A stretch of 44,982 nt of DNA from Pediococcus damnosus (GTDB lineage Bacteria > Bacillota > Bacilli > Lactobacillales > Lactobacillaceae). Shown in pieces: positions 9,729-17,026 of this stretch. The stretch spans positions 1-44,982 of the forward strand of contig NZ_JQBD01000006.1 of the NCBI RefSeq assembly GCF_001437255.1, written 5' to 3'. Position numbers and translations under genes: made by a program. Every line of letters begins with the position of its first letter. Position 1 is the first letter of the stretch. The notes under the pieces were generated by a model. It worked only from the letters and a program-made list of their open reading frames with translations, made no database searches and was not told where the DNA came from.

Positions 9729-9809
9729 GTCTATTTAGCTTTGAAAGTACTCAAAAGTTTAAATTTCTTCTTCTGCAGTTTTGCGTTATACTGGTTAAGT
9801 AAGCTTTTT

Positions 9810-9882
9810 GGGCCCTTAGCTCAGCTGGGAGAGCGCTTGCTTCGCATGTAAGAGGTCGACGGTTCAAATCCGTTAGGGTCCA
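9810..9882 (+). tRNA. tRNA-Ala (anticodon CGC)
   Basis: A full cloverleaf: the acceptor GGGCCCT pairs with AGGGTCC, including the G3:U70 wobble that is the alanine identity element. The D arm is GCTC/GAGC, the anticodon stem is CTTGC/GTAAG with loop TTCGCAT (anticodon CGC, reading GCG), and the T arm is GACGG/CCGTT with TTCAAAT. The 3' CCA is not encoded. A TATACT box about 20 bp upstream is a plausible -10. It stands alone and is followed at once by a terminator. Confidence 0.95.
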
Positions 9883-9890
9883 TTGATAGA

Positions 9891-9950
9891 AAAAGGTTGG
9901 TACGGATAGGCGACTTTAACCGCCTATTGTACCAACCTTTTTATTTTTTA
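9891..9950 (+). terminator. Terminator of the tRNA-Ala gene
   Basis: A long stem (AAAAGGTTGGTAC and ATAGGCG arms against their complements) is followed by TTTTTATTTTT. It lies 8 bp after the tRNA. Confidence 0.9.
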
Positions 9951-10102
9951 TACAACTGATTAAAAGATACAAATGACAGTATAAATGGCAGTAGGAAAAT
10001 AATTTAATAAACCGTGGCGGTTTCAAAAGATTATGAGAAATGAATATATTAATCAGCATTTAATTAAGGAACCTATTCGAATTTTAGATAGAAGAGGATC
10101 AA

Positions 10103-10264
10103 ATGAAAAATAAACGTGGCATTTTAGCTCTAGCTTTTGCGCTGTTTATGTTTTTATCCATAGGCATAAGCAATGCTACAGCCAACACTGATGATGAGAA
10201 CGACAAAATTAAACATAGTGTTTTTCATACGCGAAAATACAGACGCAGAAAAATAAAAAAGTAA
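10103..10264 (+). CDS. Small secreted basic protein (53 aa)
   Basis: A short reading frame with GAGGATC before its ATG. The product starts MKNKRGILAL, has a hydrophobic core to about residue 22 and a signal-peptidase site after SNATA, leaving a mature peptide of about 26 residues with an acidic start (NTDDENDK) and a strongly basic end (RKYRRRKIKK). No family was recognised. The architecture fits a secreted cationic peptide or a remnant of a larger secreted protein. It lies between tRNA-Ala and the first rhuM cassette, in a region rich in secreted-protein genes. No cleavage double-Gly or LPXTG motif is present. Confidence 0.6.
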   Translation: MKNKRGILALAFALFMFLSIGISNATANTDDENDKIKHSVFHTRKYRRRKIKK

Positions 10265-10302
10265 AACGGCTTAACACGTACTTATTCATGATGACTAAAA
10301 AA

Positions 10303-10399
10303 GTTATTCACAGATAAAATATTGTCAAAATCAGTTCTACAGAATGTTCGTATTCTAAAGTGATCGATTTCGACTAGTTTAAAAATGGGGGAAATAATA
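10303..10399 (+). repeat. Cassette leader, copy 1 (upstream of rhuM)
   Basis: The stretch starting GTTATTCACA and running into AATGTTCGTATTCTAAAGTG is repeated with few changes at 13127-13221, in both cases ending at the ATG of a RhuM gene. The first nine bases of both copies after the G (TTATTCACA) fit the relaxed DnaA-box consensus. A single box of this kind has little weight. Confidence 0.8.
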
Positions 10400-11419
10400 A
10401 TGAATACTGAAAAAGCTAAATTCTTACTCTACAAAACCGATAATAGAGCGGTCAGCATTGATGTCATTATCAGTGATAAAACCATTTGGGCTACTCAAAA
10501 ATCAATAGCCGAATTATTTGGAGTTAGCATTGCTACCATAAGTCGCCATTTAAAAGATATTTTTACTTCTGGAGAATTAAATGAAGAAGTGGTTGTTACA
10601 AAAAGTGTAATAACCACTCAACATGGTGCTATAAAAGGAAAAACTCAATCAAAACTAACTTCTTTTTATAATTTAGATGCCATTATTTCGGTTGGTTATC
10701 GCGTAAATTCCATCCAAGCTACCCACTTTCGTCAGTGGGCTACCCGGACCCTTGATGAGTATATGATAAAGGGATTTGCCATTGATGATGAACGGCTGAA
10801 ACAGGGCTCTAATTTGCTTGATAAAGATTACTTTGATGAACTGCTTGAAAGAGTACGTTCAATTCGCGCTAGTGAAAGAAGAGTATGGCAGAAGGTTACA
10901 GATATCTTTGCGGAAATCAGTTCAGACTACGACCCTAAAAGTCTAGTCACCAAAAACTTCTATGCTACCGTGCAAAATAAATTTCACTACGCTATTACAG
11001 GACAAACAGGCGCCGAAATCATTTACAAACACGCTGACCATAGCAAGCCACACATGGGACTAACCACGTGGAAAAATTCACCTAATGGGCGCGTTTTAAA
11101 ATCAGATGCCCAAGTTGCTAAAAACTATTTAGATAAAGATCAAATTAGAAAACTTGAACGTAATGTATCCAGCTATTTTGATTATGTAGAGGATCTAACC
11201 GAACGACACAACACTTTTACTATGCAAGAATTTTCTGATAGCATTGATCGTTTCTTATCATTTCGAGAATATGCAGTACTTCCCGATAATGGATCCATCT
11301 CCATGAAAAGCGCTAAAAATAAAGCTTCAAAGGAATATGACGAATTTAATAAAACTCAAAAAATAACATCTGATTTCGATAAACAAGTTAAAAAAATGAT
11401 TGATAAAGAACACAATTAG
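10400..11419 (+). CDS. RhuM-family protein (full length)
   Basis: A 339-aa protein of the RhuM family (Pfam Virulence_RhuM), named after a gene in Salmonella pathogenicity island 3; the biochemical function of the family is not established. The N-terminal 60 residues contain an HTH-like segment (TQKSIAELFGVSIATISRHLKDI) that could bind DNA. The family block YNLDAIISVGYRVNS near residue 95 is intact, as is ATHFRQWAT. The C-terminal half is helical and charged, ending in a Lys-rich tail. The start is set at the ATG preceded by GGGGGAAA, which matches the start of the second copy; an in-frame ATG five codons upstream lacks a site. It is the first part of a duplicated cassette (leader, rhuM, second leader, secreted protein). 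Confidence 0.88.
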   Translation: MNTEKAKFLLYKTDNRAVSIDVIISDKTIWATQKSIAELFGVSIATISRHLKDIFTSGELNEEVVVTKSVITTQHGAIKGKTQSKLTSFYNLDAIISVGYRVNSIQATHFRQWATRTLDEYMIKGFAIDDERLKQGSNLLDKDYFDELLERVRSIRASERRVWQKVTDIFAEISSDYDPKSLVTKNFYATVQNKFHYAITGQTGAEIIYKHADHSKPHMGLTTWKNSPNGRVLKSDAQVAKNYLDKDQIRKLERNVSSYFDYVEDLTERHNTFTMQEFSDSIDRFLSFREYAVLPDNGSISMKSAKNKASKEYDEFNKTQKITSDFDKQVKKMIDKEHN

Positions 11420-11439
11420 ATATCTGAATTAGTTTCTAA

Positions 11440-11503
11440 ATCAAAAATTCTGTCCAAAACTGATGACAAAAAAAGCTGAAATATTTTGGAGGAGTTTTTT
11501 ATT
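11440..11503 (+). repeat. Conserved leader between rhuM and the secreted gene, copy 1
   Basis: The sequence from TCTGTCCAAAACTGATGACA through AAAAAGCTG to the GGAGGAGTTTTT ribosome binding site matches 13546-13603 upstream of the second secreted gene. A shorter relic of the GATGACA..AAAAGCT core also occurs at 13080-13097, after the first secreted gene. Confidence 0.75.
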
Positions 11504-13061
11504 ATGTATAAATTCATTAAAAAAATGGTGATATGTTTGGCAATCATTACACCATTAACTGCAGCACCTACTGTTATGGCCAAATCTGCTAAGTATACCG
11601 TTCTGAAAGTATCAAAACTTAATACGGCATCAAAAACAGTTACCGGTACTGCTACAAAATCAGCAAAGATAACTGTAAAACATGGATCAAAGACGTTAGG
11701 TACTTCAAAAGCCTCTAATAAAGGCAAATATTCAGTCAAAGTAAGTAAATTAGGTTCTTGGTCTCTAAAAGTTTCTGCATCGAAAAAAAAGTATCGAACC
11801 AAAACTATTACCATTAAAGTCGCATCGCTACCTAAGACAATTAAAAGTGCCTCAATGATTGTTTACTACAAGGATCCAAGTAATAAGCTACTAGCAACGA
11901 GCAAACAAACACTCAAATTAAATTCCAAGTTTAAAGCCCCAAAGAAAAATATTAGTTGTTATACCGCTTCTAAGTCAAAATATTCAGGTTTTACTCTTAA
12001 ATCAAGTAAGATCACCAAATTAACAAAAAAACCTACCTATACGATTACATACAAATACGCTAAAAATGTATTGACACCAGCCAATAAAAAAGTATTAAAG
12101 AGTAAGATTTCAAAATTTGATAATGCTCTGAAATCAACTAAGAATAGTGATTTTTATAAATCAAATAGTAGTAAGACTATCTCTGCATATAATAATGCTG
12201 TAACCAAGCTAGATACCCAAGCTAGATACCTATGTAGCATCATATTTGAAGAGCACAACTTCTCCTAGCAAAATTAGTTCTAGTTTTATCAACAATGAAA
12301 CTAAATTGCTGAATACTTGTCAAACTACACAATCTGCTTATAACTCCGCAAAAGGTGCATATGATAAATTACACACACTCACTATAAATGATAAGCAAGC
12401 ATTGAATAAACAAATAGCAACCATTAATAATAAATTTAATTCTGCTAAAAGCGATGATTTTTATAAAACAGGCAACGACAAAACCATTAAGGCATATTCT
12501 GACGCCGTAACTAAATTAAATCAATTTGTAGCTCCTTACTCGTTAGATCAATTTTCAACCAGCAATATCGACACATCATTTAATACAAATGTGCAAAACT
12601 TAATTGCTAAAGTTCAAACGGCTCAATCTAACTTCAGTACTGCAGAAAATGCTTTTAATTTGGAAAAGCCATATAAAAATGCAATAGATGGAGTCATCAT
12701 ATATAGCGTTAACTTTTATGATTCAAATTTCAATAGAATTGGAACAACTGGCGCATCTGTTTCGGTAAAGATTAATAGTGATTTTAAAGACATGGTCTTT
12801 CATAATGGACAGACATATCAGCAGGTCATTTTAAACGGTGTGCAAGGATACATTATTTATGGCGATACTACTTGTTTTTACGCCATTAAACCGGATACAA
12901 ATGACTTTTATAGTGATTGGATTTCAACATTTAGTCCAGCCGACTGTGGAAACCCAACTAATTTTGATAATGGTGCCCTATGGGATCAATACACTGCAAA
13001 AACGAGAGAGGAGATTTTATGGGAGTTTAACTCTGATACAAATATTTGGACTATTAAATAA
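11504..13061 (+). pseudogene. Secreted repeat protein, split by a 13-bp duplication
   Basis: As read, the first frame (11504-12268, 254 aa) has a signal peptide (MYKFIKKMVICLAIITPLTA, cleavage near VMA-K), a Lys-rich Ig-like/carboxypeptidase-regulatory-like domain (KSAKITVKHGSKTLG to TITIKV) and a segment resembling a MucBP domain (MIVYYKDPSNK to YTITYKY). It then runs into a short wrong tail. The rest (12246-13061) lies in the next frame. The break is an exact tandem duplication of 13 bp at 12204-12229. Removing one copy fuses the frames into one 514-aa protein in which VTKLDTYVASY aligns with the later VTKLNQFVAPY. The restored protein holds two DFYK-containing helical repeats and a C-terminal domain. 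The ATG at 11504 has GGAGGAG. No cell-wall anchor is visible. As it stands only the N-terminal half would be made. Confidence 0.8.
12204..12230 (+). repeat. 13-bp tandem duplication causing a frameshift
   Basis: CCAAGCTAGATAC occurs twice head to tail (12204-12216 and 12217-12229), followed by C. Thirteen bases shift the frame by one, and the frame downstream of the second copy continues the protein exactly. Confidence 0.95.
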
Positions 13062-13126
13062 ATACTTTGTCTAATACTCTTGATGACATTAAAAGCTTGA
13101 GTTTATTCCTAAAAGCCCACCACGGA

Positions 13127-13221
13127 GTTATTCACAAACAAAAAATCGTCATAATCAGTTTTACATAATGTTCATATTCTAAAGTGATAGATTGCGACCA
13201 GTTTAAAAATGGAAGAAAATA
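13127..13221 (+). repeat. Cassette leader, copy 2
   Basis: Second copy of the stretch at 10303-10399. It begins GTTATTCACA and includes AATGTTCATATTCTAAAGTG, ending at the ATG of the truncated rhuM. Confidence 0.8.
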
Positions 13222-13539
13222 ATGAATACTGAAAAAGCTAATTTCTTACTCTACAAAACTGATAATAGAGCAGTCAGCATTGATGTCATTATCGGCAATA
13301 AAACCATTTGGGCAACTCAAAAATCAATAGCCGAATTATTTGGGGTTAATCGTACAACCATAAATCGACACCTAAAAGATATTTTTGAAACTGGCGAACT
13401 AGATAAAAAAGTGATCAGTGCAAAATCTGCACTAAACACTCAACATGGTGCCATAAAAGGAAAAACTCAATCGAAACTAACTAATTTCTATAATTTAGAT
13501 GCCATTATTTCGGTTGGTTATCGCGTAAATTCCATTTAG
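13222..13539 (+). pseudogene. Truncated RhuM-family gene (copy 2)
   Basis: A 105-aa reading frame that matches the first third of the full-length RhuM at 10400 almost residue for residue (MNTEKANFLLYKTDNRAVSI to YRVNSI). It then stops at TAG exactly where copy 1 continues into QATHFRQWAT. Differences concentrate in the HTH-like segment (GVNRTTINRH against GVSIATISRH) and just after it. Just after the stop the sequence joins the conserved leader that follows copy 1, so an internal deletion of about 700 bp removed the C-terminal two thirds. It may be a pseudogene. It could also make a stand-alone DNA-binding N-terminal domain, because its ribosome binding site (GGAAGAAA) and start remain. Confidence 0.82.
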
Positions 13540-13545
13540 GTAAAC

Positions 13546-13603
13546 AGTTTTGTCCAAATCTGACGACATAAAAAGCTGTATAAATAATTGGAGGAGTTTT
13601 TCA
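13546..13603 (+). repeat. Conserved leader before the secreted gene, copy 2
   Basis: It matches 11440-11503: TTTGTCCAAATCTGACGACA, then AAAAAGCTG, then GGAGGAGTTTTT. The proteins that follow the two leaders are unrelated after their signal peptides. Confidence 0.75.
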
Positions 13604-14191
13604 ATGCGCAAATTACGAATCACACTAATTCTGGGAATAAGCCTTATTTTGCTGGGAATACCAACCAGTGTCAGTGCACACAGTTTTAACTGGTGGTCGT
13701 TTCCAAGAAAAGTTATTGTCACCAAGACAACAACGATCAGCAAAGTTCACCCAGTAAATCCGGACTATTTAAGTTACTATTGCGCTACTGCAAATTTACA
13801 CAGAGGTGATGTAATTACCATTCATCATTCGGCCAGTCACGACTGGATTGTGGAGAAAAAAGGGTTTGCAAATGGACTTGGTAAAAAACATTATTATTGG
13901 GTAAATGATCATACTGGTAAAACAAATTGGGTCACTCTCTATAATAAAAACTATGTGTTATGGTCACAAAAAATGCAATTGGCCAAGTATATACGTAAAA
14001 ATAGCACTGCATGGATCTACTCAAAACCAGGTGGCAAAAGATTGCATCATCTAAAAAATTATCCCAAAACTAAATGGTTAGCAACAAAACAAGAAAAAGT
14101 AGAAAATGGTGCAATCTATTACTACGTTAAATCTCAACATGGTACTGCAAAAGGTTGGGTTTGGCGCGGAAACGTTAAAAAAGTTAACTAG
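13604..14191 (+). CDS. Secreted protein with C-terminal SH3/GW-like segment
   Basis: A 195-aa exported protein. The frame is open from 13550, but the ATG at 13604 has GGAGGAG and starts a textbook signal peptide (MRKLRITLILGISLILLGIP, cleavage after VSA). The mature part is basic and rich in Trp and Tyr. Near the C-terminus, YYYVKSQHGTAKGWVWRGNV has the look of the SH3-like or GW/SLAP modules that attach lactobacillar proteins non-covalently to the wall, and an earlier HYYWVNDHTGKTNWV may be a second such module. No catalytic motif was recognised. It follows a leader shared with the secreted gene of cassette 1, so the two are probably regulated alike although their mature parts are unrelated. 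Confidence 0.78.
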   Translation: MRKLRITLILGISLILLGIPTSVSAHSFNWWSFPRKVIVTKTTTISKVHPVNPDYLSYYCATANLHRGDVITIHHSASHDWIVEKKGFANGLGKKHYYWVNDHTGKTNWVTLYNKNYVLWSQKMQLAKYIRKNSTAWIYSKPGGKRLHHLKNYPKTKWLATKQEKVENGAIYYYVKSQHGTAKGWVWRGNVKKVN

Positions 14192-14327
14192 GTACCGCTT
14201 GTTCACTGATGCCATAGATTCAAACAACCAGTCGTCTATTTAATTTATGTTAAGTTTTTCAAGCTATTCGTAATTCACCTCTAAGTTATGGTAAATTCAA
14301 AGTACTTACTTTAAAGGAGGTGGCGCG

Positions 14328-14873
14328 ATGCTTCTCTCAATTATCATTATTGCCATTTTACTATGGAAATTTACTAGTGGTCTCCACAAAGGATTCGTTG
14401 TTGAACTGCTATATACAATTGGCTATTTTGCCGTCTTCATCTTTGCCAAAGTTTTGTGTGGCCCTGTAGCCAGTTTGCTATCCACAAGTTTCAGTAATAA
14501 TCAAAGTTCTGCCGGTAATACGGCCGTCATGAGTTCCGTTTCTTTCATAATCCTGATGGCTATTGGTTGGTTACTAGTTCGTCTGATCGCCCGCTGGTCA
14601 CGTCTAATTACATGGATTCCGGTTATCAAGCAGGTAAACGGTCTGGCTGGTGGAATTGTCAGCATTATCATTGCCTATTTTGTGATTTTTATCCTTTTGA
14701 GTGTCAGCCAATTTTTACCAAATGATGCCTATCAGGCCCAATTATCTGATTCTCCAGTAGCGCAATTTATCGTCAAAAAAACGCCCGGAATCTCATCCGA
14801 TATTTTAAATAAATATATTTTGAATACTGATGAAACAACTAACACGAATACAATTTCAAATGAGGAAAACTAA
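14328..14873 (+). CDS. CvpA-family membrane protein
   Basis: A 181-aa integral membrane protein of the CvpA (colicin V production) family. It has about four hydrophobic segments (residues 1-17, 24-44, 70-88 and 104-128) and the family-typical early GLHKGFVVELLYTIGY and later NGLAGGIVSIIIAY. The C-terminal 50 residues are polar and Asn/Thr-rich. Family members are linked to envelope homeostasis and biofilm traits, but the molecular role is unclear. AAAGGAGGTGG just before the ATG is one of the strongest ribosome binding sites in the window. Two very small genes follow at once, so it probably heads a short operon ending at the hairpin at 15257. Confidence 0.85.
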   Translation: MLLSIIIIAILLWKFTSGLHKGFVVELLYTIGYFAVFIFAKVLCGPVASLLSTSFSNNQSSAGNTAVMSSVSFIILMAIGWLLVRLIARWSRLITWIPVIKQVNGLAGGIVSIIIAYFVIFILLSVSQFLPNDAYQAQLSDSPVAQFIVKKTPGISSDILNKYILNTDETTNTNTISNEEN

Positions 14874-14875
14874 CC

Positions 14876-15108
14876 ATGAATTATCAATTAATAAAAAATA
14901 CATTGCCTCTCACCTGGCCACACCAACAGCATCCCTGACGGAAATCAACCCTCCTGAAGCTGGCTTACTTTTTGAAAATGACGGGAAAAGTTCGTTTTTC
15001 TATCTTGATTCAGAGAATGACAATGTTTTTTTTGAAAAACACGACAATTTACTATTTAAACATGTGTATGATCCGGCCACACATAATTTTAAAACAACGT
15101 CGCTTTAA
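14876..15108 (+). pseudogene. Small hypothetical protein with apparent -1 frameshift
   Basis: An ATG at 14876, two bases after the cvpA stop and preceded by GAGGAAAA, begins MNYQLIKN and then stops after 20 residues. The frame one base back is open to 15108 and encodes YIASHLATPTASLTEINPPE and a further acidic, Phe-rich stretch ending NFKTTSL. The switch point is a run of six A (ATA AAA AAT ACA). One extra A, or a -1 slip on A-AAA-AAT, would give a protein of about 77 aa. The downstream frame has no start of its own with a ribosome binding site; the only upstream ATG (14830) lies inside cvpA. It could be a real frameshift mutation, a base-calling error in the A run, or programmed slippage. 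No family recognised. Confidence 0.55.
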
Positions 15109-15124
15109 CATTTGGAGGGAAATT

Positions 15125-15247
15125 ATGGACAGATCACTCGTTTTGATAACACTGATAATCAGCCGCATTATTTTCACTTTGTTTGCAGTTGGATCGATCA
15201 GCGGATTATTATTCATTGGATACCGATTGTTTCTAACCAAAAAATAA
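15125..15247 (+). CDS. Small single-pass membrane protein (40 aa)
   Basis: A 40-aa reading frame, MDRSLVLITLIISRI to RLFLTKK, almost entirely one or two hydrophobic helices with a Lys-Lys end. GGAGGGAAATT precedes the ATG, so translation is well supported in spite of the size. It lies 16 bp after the small frameshifted gene and before a strong terminator, so it is the last member of the cvpA operon. No family recognised. Confidence 0.65.
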   Translation: MDRSLVLITLIISRIIFTLFAVGSISGLLFIGYRLFLTKK

Positions 15248-15256
15248 TTTTAACTA

Positions 15257-15311
15257 AAAAACGATCATTTGAACCTGGATTAAACACATCCAGGTTCAAA
15301 TGATCGTTTTT
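15257..15311. terminator. Bidirectional terminator between cvpA operon and NAD(P)-binding gene
   Basis: A perfect stem of 24 bp (AAAACGATCATTTGAACC and onwards, arms 15257-15280 and 15288-15311) with a 7-nt loop, flanked by A and T runs. It serves the convergent genes on both strands. Confidence 0.93.
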
Positions 15312-15323
15312 GTTTATTTAAAA

Positions 15324-15968
15324 TTAATAGAAACTTGGTTTATCGCCATCTGTATTTGGTTTATTCAAACCTGTTGAGGTCCGAACATCTTTTTTCGGAT
15401 CTTGAATGAGTTTAACAACGTAATCAGCTACTGATTTTCGAGAAACTTCTGTTCCTTTCATCTCGTCATGACGACCGGTAGTTTCATAGTCAACTTCATC
15501 ATTATTCGTTAACCAGTTAGGTCGGATAATTGTGTAATCTAAATCAGAAGCTTCAATCTCACTAGCTGCTTTAGATTGCGTTGGTAGATAGCCACTTGGA
15601 TTAAGCATTTGCTTATTCCAATCACCAAATTTACCAGGAACTTCATCAAAGACACCCAATGTGGAAATCCAAATCAAACGTTTCAAGCCCACTTTATGCA
15701 TGGCATTCACAATGTGAGGAATCATTTTATCTGTATCATCTGGTCCAAGATTTGCGTAAACAAGATCTTGTCCCTTCAATGCTGCGGTCAATTCAGTCTC
15801 ATTATTTACATCACCAACCACAATGGTTTCACGATCTTGATTAACATCTGTTAACTTTTTTGGATGACGCACAAACAATGTTAATTGTGCATCTGTTTCT
15901 TTGATTAATTGTTTTGCTGCAAGTCGGGCAATATGTCCAGCAGCCCCCAAGATAATAACTTTACTCAT
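15324..15968 (-). CDS. NAD(P)-binding (NmrA/SDR-like) protein
   Basis: A 214-aa atypical short-chain dehydrogenase-like protein. The Rossmann dinucleotide loop GAAGHIA is at residues 8-14, VVGDVNN marks the acidic loop, and WISTLGVFD and YTIIRPNWL are typical of the NAD(P)H-binding/NmrA-like group. These proteins can be quinone or flavin reductases or redox sensors; the substrate is not predictable. It resembles the gene at 24529-25119, particularly around YTIIRP and the C-terminal segment (SRKSVADYVV against SAHSVAKVMM), so the two are paralogues. The gene is preceded by AAGGGG upstream of its ATG. Confidence 0.85.
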   Translation of the reverse strand: MSKVIILGAAGHIARLAAKQLIKETDAQLTLFVRHPKKLTDVNQDRETIVVGDVNNETELTAALKGQDLVYANLGPDDTDKMIPHIVNAMHKVGLKRLIWISTLGVFDEVPGKFGDWNKQMLNPSGYLPTQSKAASEIEASDLDYTIIRPNWLTNNDEVDYETTGRHDEMKGTEVSRKSVADYVVKLIQDPKKDVRTSTGLNKPNTDGDKPSFY

Positions 15969-16092
15969 TTATAAAACCCCTTTTCTTGATTTCAACTGTA
16001 ATTATAATGCTTACAGTTTGAGTTTCAACCATTTGCACTTTTAGAAACTATTAAAAACTAAAACCATAAAATTTTATCAATAGGCAAACTTG

Positions 16093-16121
16093 TTGACGTT
16101 TCTCTCCAAAACAAAGATAAT
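16093..16121 (+). promoter_or_regulatory. Sigma-A promoter of csbD-like gene
   Basis: TTGACG (16093-16098), a 17-bp spacer and GATAAT (16116-16121). This is among the best -35/-10 pairs in the window and lies 30 bp before the CsbD start. Confidence 0.75.
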
Positions 16122-16151
16122 GGTTATACAAACCATAAGGAGGCTTTAGAA

Positions 16152-16349
16152 ATGTCAAAAACTAACGATAAGTTCGACGCATTAAAAGATAAAACCATTG
16201 GTAAGGCCAAGGAAGAAGCCGGAAAAGCAACCGGTGATAATTCCAAAGAGTTAGAAGGTAAGACACAAAAGGAAACTGGAAAACTCAAGGATAAAAAGGC
16301 TGATTTAAAAGACAAGGCCGCAAAAAAAGTAAACGACGCAACTGACTAA
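16152..16349 (+). CDS. CsbD-family stress protein
   Basis: A 65-aa, highly charged helical protein of the CsbD family (MSKTNDKFDALKDKTIGKAK, then ELEGKTQKETGKLKDKKADL), with near-repeats of the Gly-Lys-Thr/Ala motif. Relatives are induced by general stress; the molecular action is not known. AAGGAGG precedes the ATG. The gene is monocistronic, with its own promoter at 16093 and a terminator right after. Confidence 0.92.
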   Translation: MSKTNDKFDALKDKTIGKAKEEAGKATGDNSKELEGKTQKETGKLKDKKADLKDKAAKKVNDATD

Positions 16350-16360
16350 ATAGCTACAAA

Positions 16361-16412
16361 AATAGGAGCCGTTTAACTGCAATAATTGTAGTTAAACGGC
16401 TCCTATTATTTA
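16361..16412 (+). terminator. Terminator of csbD-like gene
   Basis: An 18-bp stem (AATAGGAGCCGTTTAACT and complement) followed by ATTATTT, 11 bp after the stop codon. Confidence 0.9.
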
Positions 16413-16493
16413 TTTTATACTTATTAGCCAGATGACATTCTGATTATTTTGGGGTAAAATTAGATCCTAAAAATTACTAAGGAAGTGTCTCTC

Positions 16494-17021
16494 TTGACGA
16501 TTGCATATTTAAGAAAAACAACGCTTCAAGACTTACCAACAGTTTCTAAAATTATCGACTCTGCTAAACAGTTTCTAAAATCTCAAAATATTGATCAGTG
16601 GCAAGATGGCTATCCATCATTACCTGATCTTCAGGCCGATGTGACCAACCAAATAAGCTATGTCCTGATGATTGACGGACAAATTGCTGGAACCGCCGCA
16701 TTGCTACATGATCACGATAAGAATTATGATGTCATTAATGATGGTGCCTGGGAAGGACCAGCAATTGCAAAATATGCTTCAATTCATCGAATCGCCATGT
16801 CCGCTGATTTTCGTGGCCAACATCTTTCTGAAAAAATGATTTCCGGTTTGCTGACATTATCAAGCCAATTAGGCTATAACCAAGTTCGAATTGATACCCA
16901 CCCCGACAACAAACTCATGCAACACCTGATTACTAAATGTGGCTTTGCTTATTGTGGAACTGTCTTGCTGGATGAAGATCCCAAGGAACTAAGATTAGCC
17001 TATCAATTGTTCTTAAAGTAA
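16494..17021 (+). CDS. GNAT-family N-acetyltransferase
   Basis: A 175-aa GNAT acetyltransferase. The acetyl-CoA-binding region is visible as IHRIAMSADFRGQHLSEKMI (a variant of the R/Q-x-x-G-x-G/A loop) with the preceding strand, and NKLMQHLITKCGFAYCGTV is the C-terminal GFxxxG segment. The acceptor is unknown. The frame is also open from a GTG at 16485. TTG at 16494 (MTIAYLRKTT) is preferred because the AAGGAAG site then has normal spacing. The gene ends 5 bp from the convergent addA stop with no visible terminator, so the two transcripts probably overlap. Confidence 0.85.
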   Translation: MTIAYLRKTTLQDLPTVSKIIDSAKQFLKSQNIDQWQDGYPSLPDLQADVTNQISYVLMIDGQIAGTAALLHDHDKNYDVINDGAWEGPAIAKYASIHRIAMSADFRGQHLSEKMISGLLTLSSQLGYNQVRIDTHPDNKLMQHLITKCGFAYCGTVLLDEDPKELRLAYQLFLK

Positions 17022-17026
17022 TCAGA

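Noticed and set aside
9810-9882. tRNA-Ala as a phage or island attachment site
   Set aside because: No integrase is present and I found no direct copy of the tRNA 3' end further downstream in the window.
10400-11419. RhuM as a transposase or phage repressor
   Set aside because: The family blocks fit RhuM; no transposase catalytic residues, inverted repeats or phage neighbours are visible.
14830-15108. ATG at 14830 as the start of the small gene after cvpA
   Set aside because: It lies inside cvpA without a ribosome binding site, whereas the ATG at 14876 has GAGGAAAA; the frame change in the A run explains the data better.
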